A DNA stretch of 64,000 bases from Spirabiliibacterium mucosae (GTDB lineage Bacteria > Pseudomonadota > Gammaproteobacteria > Enterobacterales > Pasteurellaceae). Positions 26,904-34,435 of the stretch are shown piece after piece. The notes beneath the pieces were generated by a model. That model searched no databases, had not been told where the DNA came from, and worked only from the letters and a program-made list of their open reading frames with translations. The stretch covers positions 46,030 to 110,029 of the forward strand of contig NZ_JABTBO010000005.1 in the NCBI RefSeq assembly GCF_014884965.1, written 5' to 3'. Made by a program: the position numbers and the translations under genes. Within the stretch, counting starts at the first letter, position 1, and every line of letters begins with the position of its first letter.

Positions 26904-27254
26904 TTAATAACAGCCGTATTTATTACATGAGTAGTTGAATGAGTTGCCGTTAGAATCGGTACCGCTGATGTATCTGGTATCACCAAAGGTCTGTATGGTT
27001 TCATTCCAACTGTTGCCGTCCGCAGATGTCCCGTCGACGTATGTGGTATTACCGTAAGTCTGATAGGTGCTAGACCAGCTAGACCCAGTATTATAGTTAT
27101 GCCCATCAACATATGTGGTATTGCCATACCGCTGAACATCGTATGTATTACCGTTATCATCCCAGCAAGTAGTAAATACACCTGACTGTGAACAAGCCGA
27201 ATACGCCGACGTAGACACAACTAAGAATAGTGCAGCAAGCATTGATTTTTTCAT
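26904..27254 (-). CDS. Secreted repeat protein (YGNTTYVDG repeats)
   Basis: 116 residues with a classical signal peptide (MKKSMLAALFLVVSTSAYSA, cleavage near residue 20). Three or four imperfect repeats of about 26 residues follow, each centred on YGNTTYVDG or FGDTRYISG and then G.SW or GNSF. Four Cys are present, two near each end. Short beta-repeat proteins of this style occur in several gammaproteobacteria; their role is not known to me. A likely exported accessory protein expressed from the prophage. Confidence 0.65.
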   Translation of the reverse strand: MKKSMLAALFLVVSTSAYSACSQSGVFTTCWDDNGNTYDVQRYGNTTYVDGHNYNTGSSWSSTYQTYGNTTYVDGTSADGNSWNETIQTFGDTRYISGTDSNGNSFNYSCNKYGCY

Positions 27255-27279
27255 TGTGGCCCCTCAAGTCAAAAACACG

Positions 27280-27310
27280 AAAAAAGACGGCTTACCACGC
27301 GTAAGTCGTC
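27280..27310 (-). terminator. Leftward intrinsic terminator upstream of the secreted repeat gene
   Basis: GACGACTTAC and GTAAGCCGTC (minus strand) pair around a 5-base loop and are followed by six T. It would stop leftward transcripts entering from 27.3-27.6 kb, where no leftward gene is visible. Confidence 0.65.
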
Positions 27311-27318
27311 CGATAAAC

Positions 27319-27583
27319 GCCGATCCCCTGGCGAGAATCGGCCTAGGGCAAATTTTATAAAAATTTTTTCAGAAAAACTATTACGCAGATCACATTTTCG
27401 ACGGCCATTTTTAAATCGCAAAATTGAAAACGGCCTACGGTTCTATGACGAAAAATATTTGTTCTTATGTGTGTGCGTTTTGCACAGACCCCCGGTTGTT
27501 CGAATCGGGTTTATGGGAGCAAAAATCAAAAATAGGTTTTTGAACCTACCTTAACAATTCTTTTTATCTATGGAGATAACACT
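27319..27583. other. Intergenic region with hairpins between divergent gene blocks
   Basis: No gene found. It holds GCCGAT/ATCGGC (27319-27342) and a GGCC-rich hairpin around 27409-27441 (nine pairs with one wobble), both able to form on either strand, ahead of the rightward block starting at 27584. A promoter for that block should be here but I could not identify one with confidence. Confidence 0.35.
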
Positions 27584-27706
27584 ATGAACGACTTGCTTAT
27601 GAAACTATCAGCGACAGCGGTTGCTGCTGTCATCATCACCATCGTCTATTACACACCACGTGTAATGGCTTATCTACTCATCGCACAAACAGGAGGTGCA
27701 CAATGA
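27584..27706 (+). CDS. Small membrane protein, 40 aa
   Basis: ATG at 27584 with GGAG 8 bases upstream. The product is a single transmembrane helix (about residues 9-24, AVAAVIITIVYY). The stop overlaps the ATG of the next gene in an ATGA. Function unknown. Confidence 0.5.
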   Translation: MNDLLMKLSATAVAAVIITIVYYTPRVMAYLLIAQTGGAQ

Positions 27707-27906
27707 AACAACAAGACATTCGTTTAATGGCTGACGACAGCCGGTTCGTTCGTATCGAAGAGATCGAGACCAGCGAAAACTACGGCTGTCTCTACTACAA
27801 CGACATGGAAGACACCTCAACACCGTGGTGGGAACAAGGGGTCTATGTCGACTTCGAAGACATTATCGCCCGCGAACGCGGCGAGGAGGAAGACTATGAC
27901 TTCTAA
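27703..27906 (+). CDS. Unknown acidic 67-aa protein
   Basis: A perfect AGGAGG site precedes the ATG. Acidic, with many aromatic residues (CLYYNDMED, PWWEQGVYVDFED). Overlaps both neighbours, so part of a translation-coupled operon. Not recognised. Confidence 0.55.
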   Translation: MKQQDIRLMADDSRFVRIEEIETSENYGCLYYNDMEDTSTPWWEQGVYVDFEDIIARERGEEEDYDF

Positions 27907-29278
27907 AAATGAAAAGGTCTCAATGGCAGCAACCACTGAGACCGCAGCAGTAACCCTACCTATCCAATCATCTAAATTAGGAGATACCACTATGAAAACT
28001 TTAGCTCAAGCAATCGCAACTGTCAACAACTATGCAACCCAAGGCGCAATCAGTGAGAACACCCGCCACAACTCTCTCACTCGTGAAGAGAAGATGGCCA
28101 TCGCAACCGCGCTCAAGGAGGCGTACAAACTCAGAGCCCGCAAAGGCTGGGCAAACAGCGCAGCACAAAGCAGCGCTGACTGCCCATATCAACTCGTAAA
28201 AAGCGCTGTGTACCGTGTGCTGAACAACAGCCTGCGGACGGAGTACGAAAGCATCTTGTTCGAGGGCCTCACTGATGACGACATTGTCGAACTGTACATG
28301 AATGACGAGATGCCGGCTGGCTTCGATGCTGCGTTCGACTACGCGCAAACCGAATGCGAGAAACTCGAGTGGTTCTACACCCAGCTCTCTGCGGTCATCT
28401 ACGGTCGCAACCCTGGTGAGTTCGCGCTCAATGCACCGACAATCCGCTATCAACTCTACCCTGACCATACAGGTGACGCGCCCCGCGTTGACGTAGGGCA
28501 AATCGGCTCTAAGGAAGACATCGACCCAGCGGGCATCACTCAGCCTCGTGTATGGAGCATTGTGAAAGACCAACTCAACGGTGTAATTAACACGCCAAAA
28601 GGCAGCGCGATCAAAGCATGGCGGCGTCTTAACGCTGAAATCTCACAGAATCAGCACGCGTTCAATCCAGAAGTCGTCACAGAGGAAGTGCTGCTTGGTG
28701 GTACCCGCTACCAAGTGCGAACACAAGGCTGGGCAACATACTCAACCGAGTGGCTCGAACGCACAATCTGGCAACAAGAGAACCCGGTTGAATGGGACGC
28801 TGAGGGTCGTGTGATGACTGCGCAACCATACGCCTACGACGTGCGCGATTTGGGCGACAGCTTGAAAGCATACCGTGAGCGTGAGGCTAACATTGAGGTG
28901 CAAATTGCTGTTCGTGATGCGTTAGAGCCTATCATCACTAAGCTGGCAAGCGGTATAAGCTTCAGCGATGTGCGGCGGGCTGATGAAGCGCGGAAGGCAC
29001 AAAAAGTCGACATAGACGCAGTCTGGTTCGTCGGTCCGAAAGAACTTTGCTCTCAAGCGTTCGAAATCACCGAGTTTGTAGAAGATAAAGAGTCTGGCGT
29101 TCCAGTACCTGTGGCTCGCACAATCTACGCTGAAACATTCAACCGTCACGATATTGAGGCGATCAACACCTTCCTGAGCGCCCGAGCTCTGCATAACAGC
29201 AAAGAGCGCCTGGTCGACCAAGAGAAAGAACGCGAAATCTACTCTGCTCGCGCTCTCGAGCAATTACTGGAAATGTAA
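27896..29278 (+). CDS. Unknown 460-aa phage protein
   Basis: Two plausible starts: ATG 27896 with AGGAGG six bases upstream, and ATG 27992 with GGAGAT. The latter leader closely copies that of the 27584 gene, so it could be the true start. The protein is soluble and mixed alpha/beta, with no motif I recognise. A strong terminator follows directly. Being first in the rightward arm it could act early in infection. Confidence 0.6.
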   Translation: MTSKNEKVSMAATTETAAVTLPIQSSKLGDTTMKTLAQAIATVNNYATQGAISENTRHNSLTREEKMAIATALKEAYKLRARKGWANSAAQSSADCPYQLVKSAVYRVLNNSLRTEYESILFEGLTDDDIVELYMNDEMPAGFDAAFDYAQTECEKLEWFYTQLSAVIYGRNPGEFALNAPTIRYQLYPDHTGDAPRVDVGQIGSKEDIDPAGITQPRVWSIVKDQLNGVINTPKGSAIKAWRRLNAEISQNQHAFNPEVVTEEVLLGGTRYQVRTQGWATYSTEWLERTIWQQENPVEWDAEGRVMTAQPYAYDVRDLGDSLKAYREREANIEVQIAVRDALEPIITKLASGISFSDVRRADEARKAQKVDIDAVWFVGPKELCSQAFEITEFVEDKESGVPVPVARTIYAETFNRHDIEAINTFLSARALHNSKERLVDQEKEREIYSARALEQLLEM

Positions 29279-29285
29279 TACACAC

Positions 29286-29312
29286 GGCGGGGCTTCGGCT
29301 CCGCCTGTTTTT
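29286..29312 (+). terminator. Intrinsic terminator after the 460-aa gene
   Basis: GGCGGGGC-TTCG-GC.CCGCC with a UUCG tetraloop and a TGTTTTT tail. Confidence 0.88.
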
Positions 29313-29340
29313 ATCAGCGCATTCACGAGTATGCTAATAA

Positions 29341-29364
29341 AAACAAACCCGCCACAAAGGCGGG
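29341..29364 (-). terminator. Leftward intrinsic terminator
   Basis: CCCGCC-N5-GGCGGG followed, on the minus strand, by TTTGTTT. It would end transcription of the leftward small membrane protein genes. Confidence 0.7.
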
Positions 29365-29493
29365 CTACTGGTAACGCGTTTTTAAGTCACCACAACTCGT
29401 AAATAATACGTCCCAGTGGCCTTATTATACCCTGTTAAACCCCTAATAGCCAGGGGTAGTGGACCAAAAAGGGCAAACCCAAGACCACCGAGC

Positions 29494-29760
29494 CTAGAAC
29501 AACAGGTTAAGAACCCACCCGAGAAAGCAAACGAACACCACTAAACGGCACACAATCCCGAGACCCACAAACACAGGGCGAACGGACGATTGCTCATCAA
29601 GCGAATAACCAATAGCACCAAAAACAAACATCAAAACAACCGCGGCAATCCAAAAGGTATAAAAGTCCATAAAGCACCACAACGAAATAATAAATCTGCT
29701 AAATAATAAAATAAAAATAAACACGGGGCAAGCAAGGAGGAATAAGGTGCCCGTGCTCAA
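29494..29760 (-). CDS. Small multi-pass membrane protein, 88 aa
   Basis: TTG start three bases after the stop of the preceding membrane gene. Very hydrophobic with two or three predicted helices (about 3-25, 35-52 and 65-85). An ATG at 29670 gives a 58-residue alternative. With its neighbour it forms a leftward mini-operon between two terminators. A lysis or superinfection role is possible but unsupported. Confidence 0.45.
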   Translation of the reverse strand: MSTGTLFLLACPVFIFILLFSRFIISLWCFMDFYTFWIAAVVLMFVFGAIGYSLDEQSSVRPVFVGLGIVCRLVVFVCFLGWVLNLLF

Positions 29761-29763
29761 CGG

Positions 29764-29940
29764 TCAACGGGCCAACAAATGAAGAACAGCGAGCACCAGA
29801 GCCACAAACAACAACCACCAACCAAATGGCTCAATGGTTCGTGTGGTACCGTCGGACATATCAAAGACAATTTCGAAGCCGATAAAACGGTCAAAGATGA
29901 ACCAGACTACGGTGAAAAGGGTTGAAAACAGTAACAGCAT
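29764..29940 (-). CDS. Small two-helix membrane protein, 58 aa
   Basis: ATG at 29940 with a GAGGTG ribosome site five bases upstream. Hydrophobic segments at about 2-17 and 40-56 flank a short charged loop (DRF..., DMSDGTTRT). Leftward, coupled with the 88-residue gene. Confidence 0.5.
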   Translation of the reverse strand: MLLLFSTLFTVVWFIFDRFIGFEIVFDMSDGTTRTIEPFGWWLLFVALVLAVLHLLAR

Positions 29941-29949
29941 AACACCTCG

Positions 29950-30024
29950 TCAAAGCAGGAAAGAGCCCAGCACAATGGACGCGATGAGCAGGTAGCAAAT
30001 GATGAAAAGATACATTAGTCCCAT
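29950..30024 (-). CDS. Tiny hydrophobic peptide, 24 aa
   Basis: An open frame from ATG 30024 (or 30015) encodes a single membrane helix. No good ribosome site. It is included because it lies 10 bp upstream of two other small membrane genes on the same strand. Confidence 0.25.
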   Translation of the reverse strand: MGLMYLFIICYLLIASIVLGSFLL

Positions 30025-30131
30025 GGCGCAACAATAACGTATGGAGCAGCCTTGTTCAAGGGGCATTTAACAACGGACAAATGAAGAAATGTCAGTAAAC
30101 GAATTGTCAACGACAACTTGCCAGGTTTACA

Positions 30132-30444
30132 AAAGTTAGTGTGAAAATTTGCCCCCAACCCGTGTAAAAAAGTGACAAAAAGTGACGCGAGTTACAAATG
30201 AAATAATCACTATAGTTACTATAATATTGGGCAATGGAAAAACGGTTAAAATTACAGCAAAATTGCCAACAAATCTTCACGGGTTTCACACTAACTTTTT
30301 TTAGTGTGAAACGTCCAGCCCTTGCCCCCCCAAGGCCTCTTCACGAGTTTCACGAGTTTCACACTAAGTTTGTCGCTTAGTAACGAAAAACTAATTTTTG
30401 GATTTTTATTTTTAAAATAATTAACAGCAAACTTAGTGTGAAAC
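30132..30444. repeat. Cluster of GTTTCACACTAA repeats (origin or operator candidate)
   Basis: Five copies of the GTTTCACACTAA core. A perfect 12-bp inverted pair with a 6-bp spacer is at 30283-30294 / 30301-30312. A perfect 16-bp inverted pair is at 30356-30371 / 30429-30444, flanking a very AT-rich stretch. A single copy is at 30132-30146. Extra GTTTCAC half copies lie at 30335-30355. They abut the start of a double-HTH protein gene, which may bind them. Confidence 0.7.
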
Positions 30445-30512
30445 TTGTGAAACCTGGCAATGTAAAGATTTTCCGTTCAAAAAATAAACACAACTGTAAA
30501 GAGAACAACCCG

Positions 30513-30908
30513 GTGATAGACCCAGAAATCAGAGAAAAAGCCATCAAAATGCACGTAAACGGAATGAAAGCGAAAGAGATTGCCGAGCAACTAGGCGTAA
30601 AACTAAAAACAGTACAGCCCTGGCTGAGCTCAAAACGTTTTATGCTCAAGGACCGGAATGGTATCACCCGAGGACAAAAGCTCCAAGCATTGGAACGTGC
30701 TAAAGAAGTGGGCGTGGTACAGGCGGCCAAAGAGCTCGGAGTAAGCAAAACAGCGCTCTATAACTGGCGAGCAGCCTACGAGATGCACGGCGACACCCCA
30801 CCAGAAACACCGACGGTGCACACACAACGCACTGTGCTTAAACAGATTAACCAACGCCTTGAGAACATCGAGGCAATGATACAACAACTGATGGAGAAAA
30901 AGCTATGA
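30513..30908 (+). CDS. DNA-binding protein with two helix-turn-helix motifs
   Basis: From a GTG at 30513 (131 aa; a GTG at 30438 inside the repeat cluster would add 25 residues). HTH 1 is near GMKAKEIAEQLGVKLKTVQPW and HTH 2 near QAAKELGVSKTALYNWRAAY, followed by a short C-terminal coiled coil (LKQINQRLENIEAMIQQLM) for multimerisation. It is similar to transposase-like or terminase-like HTH proteins. Its position beside inverted repeats suggests a replication initiator or an autoregulator; which one is unknown. Confidence 0.6.
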   Translation: MIDPEIREKAIKMHVNGMKAKEIAEQLGVKLKTVQPWLSSKRFMLKDRNGITRGQKLQALERAKEVGVVQAAKELGVSKTALYNWRAAYEMHGDTPPETPTVHTQRTVLKQINQRLENIEAMIQQLMEKKL

Positions 30909-31139
30909 GTTTCAGAAATCCGCTAAACGGTTATTACTCGGAAGAAGCAAAACGTGAGATAGCGCAGTATGCATGGGACCACGGAGTAGCAAAAGCCATA
31001 GACCGCTGTGTATATGTGGCGAAACCGATACAAACCGTCTGAAATGGTAAAAGAGTTACGTGATGAACTCGCCGCGTTAAAAACCGAACTTGCAACAATG
31101 AAAGCCCGAATCAAAGAACTAGAGGAGATTTTACCATGA
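30905..31139 (+). pseudogene. Frameshifted small HTH protein
   Basis: The first frame (30905-31042, 45 aa) begins MSFRNPLNGYYSEEAKREI and breaks at about residue 36. The +1 frame continues with TAVYMWRNRYKPSEMVKELRDELAALKTEL to a stop at 31139. Joined they make a plausible 77-residue HTH plus coiled coil, like the gene before it. Either an indel near 31000 or two separate tiny genes (31044-31139 has an ATG). Confidence 0.45.
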
Positions 31140-31282
31140 ACGAACAAGCAACCCTAACCCGCTCACTCGATGAACTCACACCTTTCTTCGTGCGTGACGA
31201 GGACGAAATCCTCGCGATGATCGCCAATGACTACCGAGACACCAATGATGATGTTGATTGGGAGGATTTAATAGGTCAATAA
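31136..31282 (+). CDS. Unknown acidic 48-aa protein
   Basis: The ATG overlaps the preceding stop (ATGA) and has GAGGAG upstream. It ends DDVDWEDLIGQ. No family recognised. Confidence 0.45.
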   Translation: MNEQATLTRSLDELTPFFVRDEDEILAMIANDYRDTNDDVDWEDLIGQ

Positions 31283-31307
31283 CCATTGATAGGAATAAAC
31301 ATATAGT

Positions 31308-31332
31308 AATTATAACTAAAATGGTTATAATT
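31308..31332 (+). promoter_or_regulatory. Perfect operator/promoter dyad
   Basis: AATTATAAC-N7-GTTATAATT, a perfect 9-bp inverted repeat whose right arm contains TATAAT (31326-31331). It lies upstream of the 31.4-36.8 kb gene block. AAAATGGTTATAATT recurs exactly at 50715-50729. Confidence 0.65.
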
Positions 31333-31346
31333 ACCTCAACCAACAG

Positions 31347-31371
31347 ACCGCAGGACTAACCACCCTGCGGT
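31347..31371 (+). other. Leader hairpin with ACCA loop
   Basis: ACCGCAGG/CCTGCGGT, an 8-bp stem with loop actaaccac, followed 15 bases later by the CGGAGACCAAAA leader of the 31404 gene. One of a recurring set. Confidence 0.6.
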
Positions 31372-31403
31372 TATCATTACCCCAAACGGAGACCAAAACA
31401 CCT

Positions 31404-31715
31404 ATGATCCCAGTATTCCACCGGCACTTAGCTGTCACAAACGCAGCTGTGCCTAACCTCGACCTATACCATATTGCCGACCACGCGGTACGGCGGATAA
31501 AAGACTTCGAGACACCGTTAACAAGAGACCGTGTGTACACATTCTTTGTGCCGTACTGCGAGCATCTTCTCTCGGTACGGCTGGACAGCTACAACCACCG
31601 CTTATTCAGCACCGACATCAGTATAACAACCGCACACGGCACGGTGCATACACGGGTGTACCACGCACCCCAGCGCATGAACGGCGGAAACAGTGAAGCC
31701 GTTGAGCCACTTTAA
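31404..31715 (+). CDS. Unknown 103-aa phage protein
   Basis: First gene after the 31.3 kb dyad and hairpin, with the recurrent leader CGGAGACC before the ATG. A mixed alpha/beta sequence (FFVPYCEHLLSVRLDSYNHR) with no recognised domain. Confidence 0.55.
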   Translation: MIPVFHRHLAVTNAAVPNLDLYHIADHAVRRIKDFETPLTRDRVYTFFVPYCEHLLSVRLDSYNHRLFSTDISITTAHGTVHTRVYHAPQRMNGGNSEAVEPL

Positions 31716-31732
31716 CCCAGGAGGACAACAAA

Positions 31733-32110
31733 ATGTTACACAGACTAATTGCTGCGCTGCACAGAGCGCTTATATGCACTAAGCCCATCCCCGCTAAAGC
31801 GATACCCGGGATGAAGCAGAAGGTTGATTTAGAACGGCGGCTCAATGACATGGAAGACACGAGCGACATCATCGACCTTTTAAACACAAAAATACGCGAT
31901 GCGATAGATAACACAGACCGAGAATACGCACGCGTAACCACCATAAAAGACGCTCATGTCATTCAAAGTGTGGCCGAGCGTTTTCAAGAAGCTGGATACC
32001 GTGTTACAACGCACTACGGTGGCACGGGCAAAAAATCAGCCATCGTCGTTCGGTGGGCACGTGAGGAAGTAGGTAGAACGGCTCAACGTCCACACAAACT
32101 CACCACTTAG
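31733..32110 (+). CDS. AGYxV-SW family small phage protein 1
   Basis: 125 residues. The conserved part is near the C-terminus: VAERFQEAGYRVTTHYGG....IVVRW. The same helix-strand-strand pattern ends at least four other genes in this block. The N-terminus (LHRLIAALHRALICTKPIPAKAIPG) resembles that of the 32134 and 32926 genes. Function unknown; the module is common in small phage proteins. Confidence 0.6.
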   Translation: MLHRLIAALHRALICTKPIPAKAIPGMKQKVDLERRLNDMEDTSDIIDLLNTKIRDAIDNTDREYARVTTIKDAHVIQSVAERFQEAGYRVTTHYGGTGKKSAIVVRWAREEVGRTAQRPHKLTT

Positions 32111-32133
32111 CACTTATTACGGAGAACAACGAA

Positions 32134-32481
32134 ATGTTACGAAATTTTCTCGACCGAGTCATGCACACGCTAATCCCGTTCACCCGCCCGTTACCCATCA
32201 CCTCGTTACCGAAACACGGCCGGAAAGTCCGAGAAGAACGGTATGTAGACGCGTTGGCAGACGTACATATGATTACGATAGACATAAACCGAGAATTAAT
32301 TGACGCCGCGGCGAGTTACAAGAAACAAGTGACCGTGCGTTATATAGACGAAGACGACTACGTCCCAGAAACAGTAGCTCAAATGATTGTCGACCGTTTT
32401 CGCAAGGCTGGCTACACCGTTTCAGTAACGCACAGTGAGGACGCCACAACATTCAACATATCGTGGGAGGACCCGAAATGA
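32134..32481 (+). CDS. AGYxV-SW family small phage protein 2
   Basis: 115 residues with IVDRFRKAGYTVSVTHSED..TFNISWED at the C-terminus and TRPLPITSLPK near the N-terminus, parallel to the PIP-containing N-termini of its paralogues. GGAG precedes the ATG. The stop overlaps the next start. Confidence 0.6.
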   Translation: MLRNFLDRVMHTLIPFTRPLPITSLPKHGRKVREERYVDALADVHMITIDINRELIDAAASYKKQVTVRYIDEDDYVPETVAQMIVDRFRKAGYTVSVTHSEDATTFNISWEDPK

Positions 32482-32702
32482 AATACGTCATCACAGTGCC
32501 AAATAAGCACAAACGGAGGCTAGCCACCCTCGAACGCCAACTTAAAAGCCCAGAGGCTTTCCACGCATGGGCTCACGATAATGGAGATGTCGACCTAGGT
32601 ATCCTGCCGATCGATGCCTTCGAGGACCTGTTCAACAAAGGGTGTATTGCCCCGAGCCCGTCACGCATCGCCCTAAAATTCATCGACATTGGAGACGAAT
32701 AA
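32478..32702 (+). CDS. Unknown 74-aa protein
   Basis: Starts in the ATGA overlap at 32478. MKYVITVPNKHKRRLATLE suggests a beta strand then a basic helix. No family recognised. Confidence 0.5.
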   Translation: MKYVITVPNKHKRRLATLERQLKSPEAFHAWAHDNGDVDLGILPIDAFEDLFNKGCIAPSPSRIALKFIDIGDE

Positions 32703-32707
32703 CAATT

Positions 32708-32905
32708 ATGTACGAACTACAACCATGCTATAACCCGCATCGGAAGGCTCTCGACCTCATAAAAGACCTAAGTTGCGCAGACATAGACGCAGTGAGCGAT
32801 GAAGCTAACGACCGAATTACCCGGGCATTGCTACGAGAAATATCCGATATTGCGGAGCGCGCATTGGCAACCGACCAGCCAATGAACCCTGGAGTGCTTA
32901 AATAA
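32708..32905 (+). CDS. Unknown 65-aa helical protein
   Basis: GGAGACG ribosome site, then ATG at 32708. Mostly helical and acidic (CADIDAVSDEANDRITRALL). Not recognised. Confidence 0.5.
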   Translation: MYELQPCYNPHRKALDLIKDLSCADIDAVSDEANDRITRALLREISDIAERALATDQPMNPGVLK

Positions 32906-32925
32906 CTATCAACTGGAGACGAATT

Positions 32926-33300
32926 ATGTTTTTTAAATTCTGGAAAAAACGAGAACAGCCGAACGAACAACCGGACGCCGAAGAATGCGCGCTGCCGTGG
33001 TACAACCGGCCGATACCGACCTCTTCGTTGCACGATCTCAAACAAAAACTGGAGGCCGAGCGGCGTGAAGAGGAGGACAAGTTAGTAGTAACGATAACAC
33101 AAATGCTAAACGACAGGATTCGCGCGGCGCTACGGGATGGGCAAGGACCGTACCAGGTCTCATTGTACCCAACTGATACGCCAGAAAAAATTCTGCTGCG
33201 TGTGGCCCAGAGGTACAAAAACGCCGGCTACAACGCTGAAGTAAAAACCCACGAGAACGGTTGCACAGACCTAATCATCAGCTGGAGCGACAATAAATGA
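32926..33300 (+). CDS. AGYxV-SW family small phage protein 3
   Basis: 124 residues. N-terminus MFFKFWKKREQ, a PIPTSSL segment, a central helix, then VAQRYKNAGYNAEVKTHENGCTDLIISWSD. Paralogous to the genes at 31733 and 32134 and partly to those at 33297 and 33551. Confidence 0.6.
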   Translation: MFFKFWKKREQPNEQPDAEECALPWYNRPIPTSSLHDLKQKLEAERREEEDKLVVTITQMLNDRIRAALRDGQGPYQVSLYPTDTPEKILLRVAQRYKNAGYNAEVKTHENGCTDLIISWSDNK

Positions 33301-33551
33301 CAGACATCATATCAGCTGAACAGGCGCTCAAACAAGCACGTAGAGCGTCGGTTAGAAACCACATAAACGAAATAAACGACCTGATAGAGAACGCGAGCGA
33401 CATAGGCGCTATGAAAGTGCATTACAGCGGGATTAGCCACATGGCTCAAGAACGGGTTGACACGATAAAAGAAATACTCCGCGAGGCGGGCTACACAGTA
33501 TCCGACACTGATGAGTACGCCATCGCGATTGAGATACGCTGGGGGGATTGA
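33297..33551 (+). CDS. AGYxV-SW family small phage protein 4
   Basis: 84 residues, ATGA overlap with gene 3. Ends IKEILREAGYTVSDTDEYAIAIEIRWGD, a short form of the family. A shared ISAEQALKQARR-type N-terminal helix resembles SEALKQSQR in gene 5. Confidence 0.6.
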   Translation: MTDIISAEQALKQARRASVRNHINEINDLIENASDIGAMKVHYSGISHMAQERVDTIKEILREAGYTVSDTDEYAIAIEIRWGD

Positions 33552-33967
33552 TGGCGATACCTGGTGACTATTTCACATTCATACCGAACCACCGGTGGCA
33601 CTTACCACCATTTAAAGAAATGGAGACAAAGACTATGACAAGAGAACACGTTAAAGAACTAGGCGGGCAAACCGCCCCACAAGTATGCCTACGGGCCAAC
33701 ACGGGCGTGCTGGCATCGCTCGTGCCCGCATCGGAAGCGCTTAAACAATCACAACGCATAACAGACCTCGTGAATATCCACATTGAGCGCTTAAACAATC
33801 TCATTATCGAAGCGTGTCGCCTCGCCCACACAGATGTCGATTATATTTTAGACGATATGGAGGCTGATGACGTAATGGACCCATTAACCGACGTCGCCAT
33901 ATCTTGCGGGTACCGCGTAACCGTATTGCCAGGCAACGCATTCACAGTCAGCTGGGGAGATGAATAG
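33551..33967 (+). CDS. AGYxV-SW family small phage protein 5
   Basis: ATG at 33551 in overlap with the previous stop; an internal ATG at 33635 with its own GGAGAC leader could be the true start. Ends ISCGYRVTVLPGNAFTVSWGDE. Last of the five tandem paralogues. Confidence 0.55.
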   Translation: MAIPGDYFTFIPNHRWHLPPFKEMETKTMTREHVKELGGQTAPQVCLRANTGVLASLVPASEALKQSQRITDLVNIHIERLNNLIIEACRLAHTDVDYILDDMEADDVMDPLTDVAISCGYRVTVLPGNAFTVSWGDE

Positions 33968-33968
33968 A

Positions 33969-34433
33969 ATGAACGAGAAACAATTTAATTTAATCAACGC
34001 ACTTAAAGGCAATGCAGTAAAACTAAAGAGTGGCGAGAAAGCCTACGTCATGTTTGCCACACGCGGTACAGGAGCAGCTGGCTTTACCCCTAAACCTAAT
34101 CCGCGCGTCATCGAGTGGGCGTTCGACGGAAAATCAAAGGACAGCGACCCACTCAACGACATTATTGCCATGTGGGAAGAGTCAGCACCGGCTAAACAAG
34201 CGATGGCGTATGTAGCCTTATTTTCGGTGAGCGATTTCGACCGCGAGGATATCGACCAGCTGCCGTCTAAAGCCGCATCTATTCGCGATTTCATCAAGAT
34301 GGCCGATGAAAAAGTCAAAAGCGTTTCATTTTTCGACGTTTATACGCTAAGCGATTTCGAAAACGCTGCAAATGATGGAGAAATCGACTTCGATGACTTG
34401 TGGCTTAAAGTTTTTTACGTGGAGGAAAACTAG
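33969..34433 (+). CDS. Phage protein with one TRDG-type beta domain
   Basis: About 154 residues. LKGNAVKLKSGEKAYVMFATRG...VIEWAFDGK...DIIAMWEE matches the repeat found in the 35432 and 36110 genes. The C-terminal half is acidic and helical (SVSDFDREDIDQLP). Function unknown. Confidence 0.5.
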   Translation: MNEKQFNLINALKGNAVKLKSGEKAYVMFATRGTGAAGFTPKPNPRVIEWAFDGKSKDSDPLNDIIAMWEESAPAKQAMAYVALFSVSDFDREDIDQLPSKAASIRDFIKMADEKVKSVSFFDVYTLSDFENAANDGEIDFDDLWLKVFYVEEN

Positions 34434-34435
34434 CA

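Noticed and set aside
27485..27515. TTCGAAT within a CCCGG...CGGG context resembling a tRNA T-arm
   Set aside because: No anticodon arm, D arm or acceptor stem can be placed around it.
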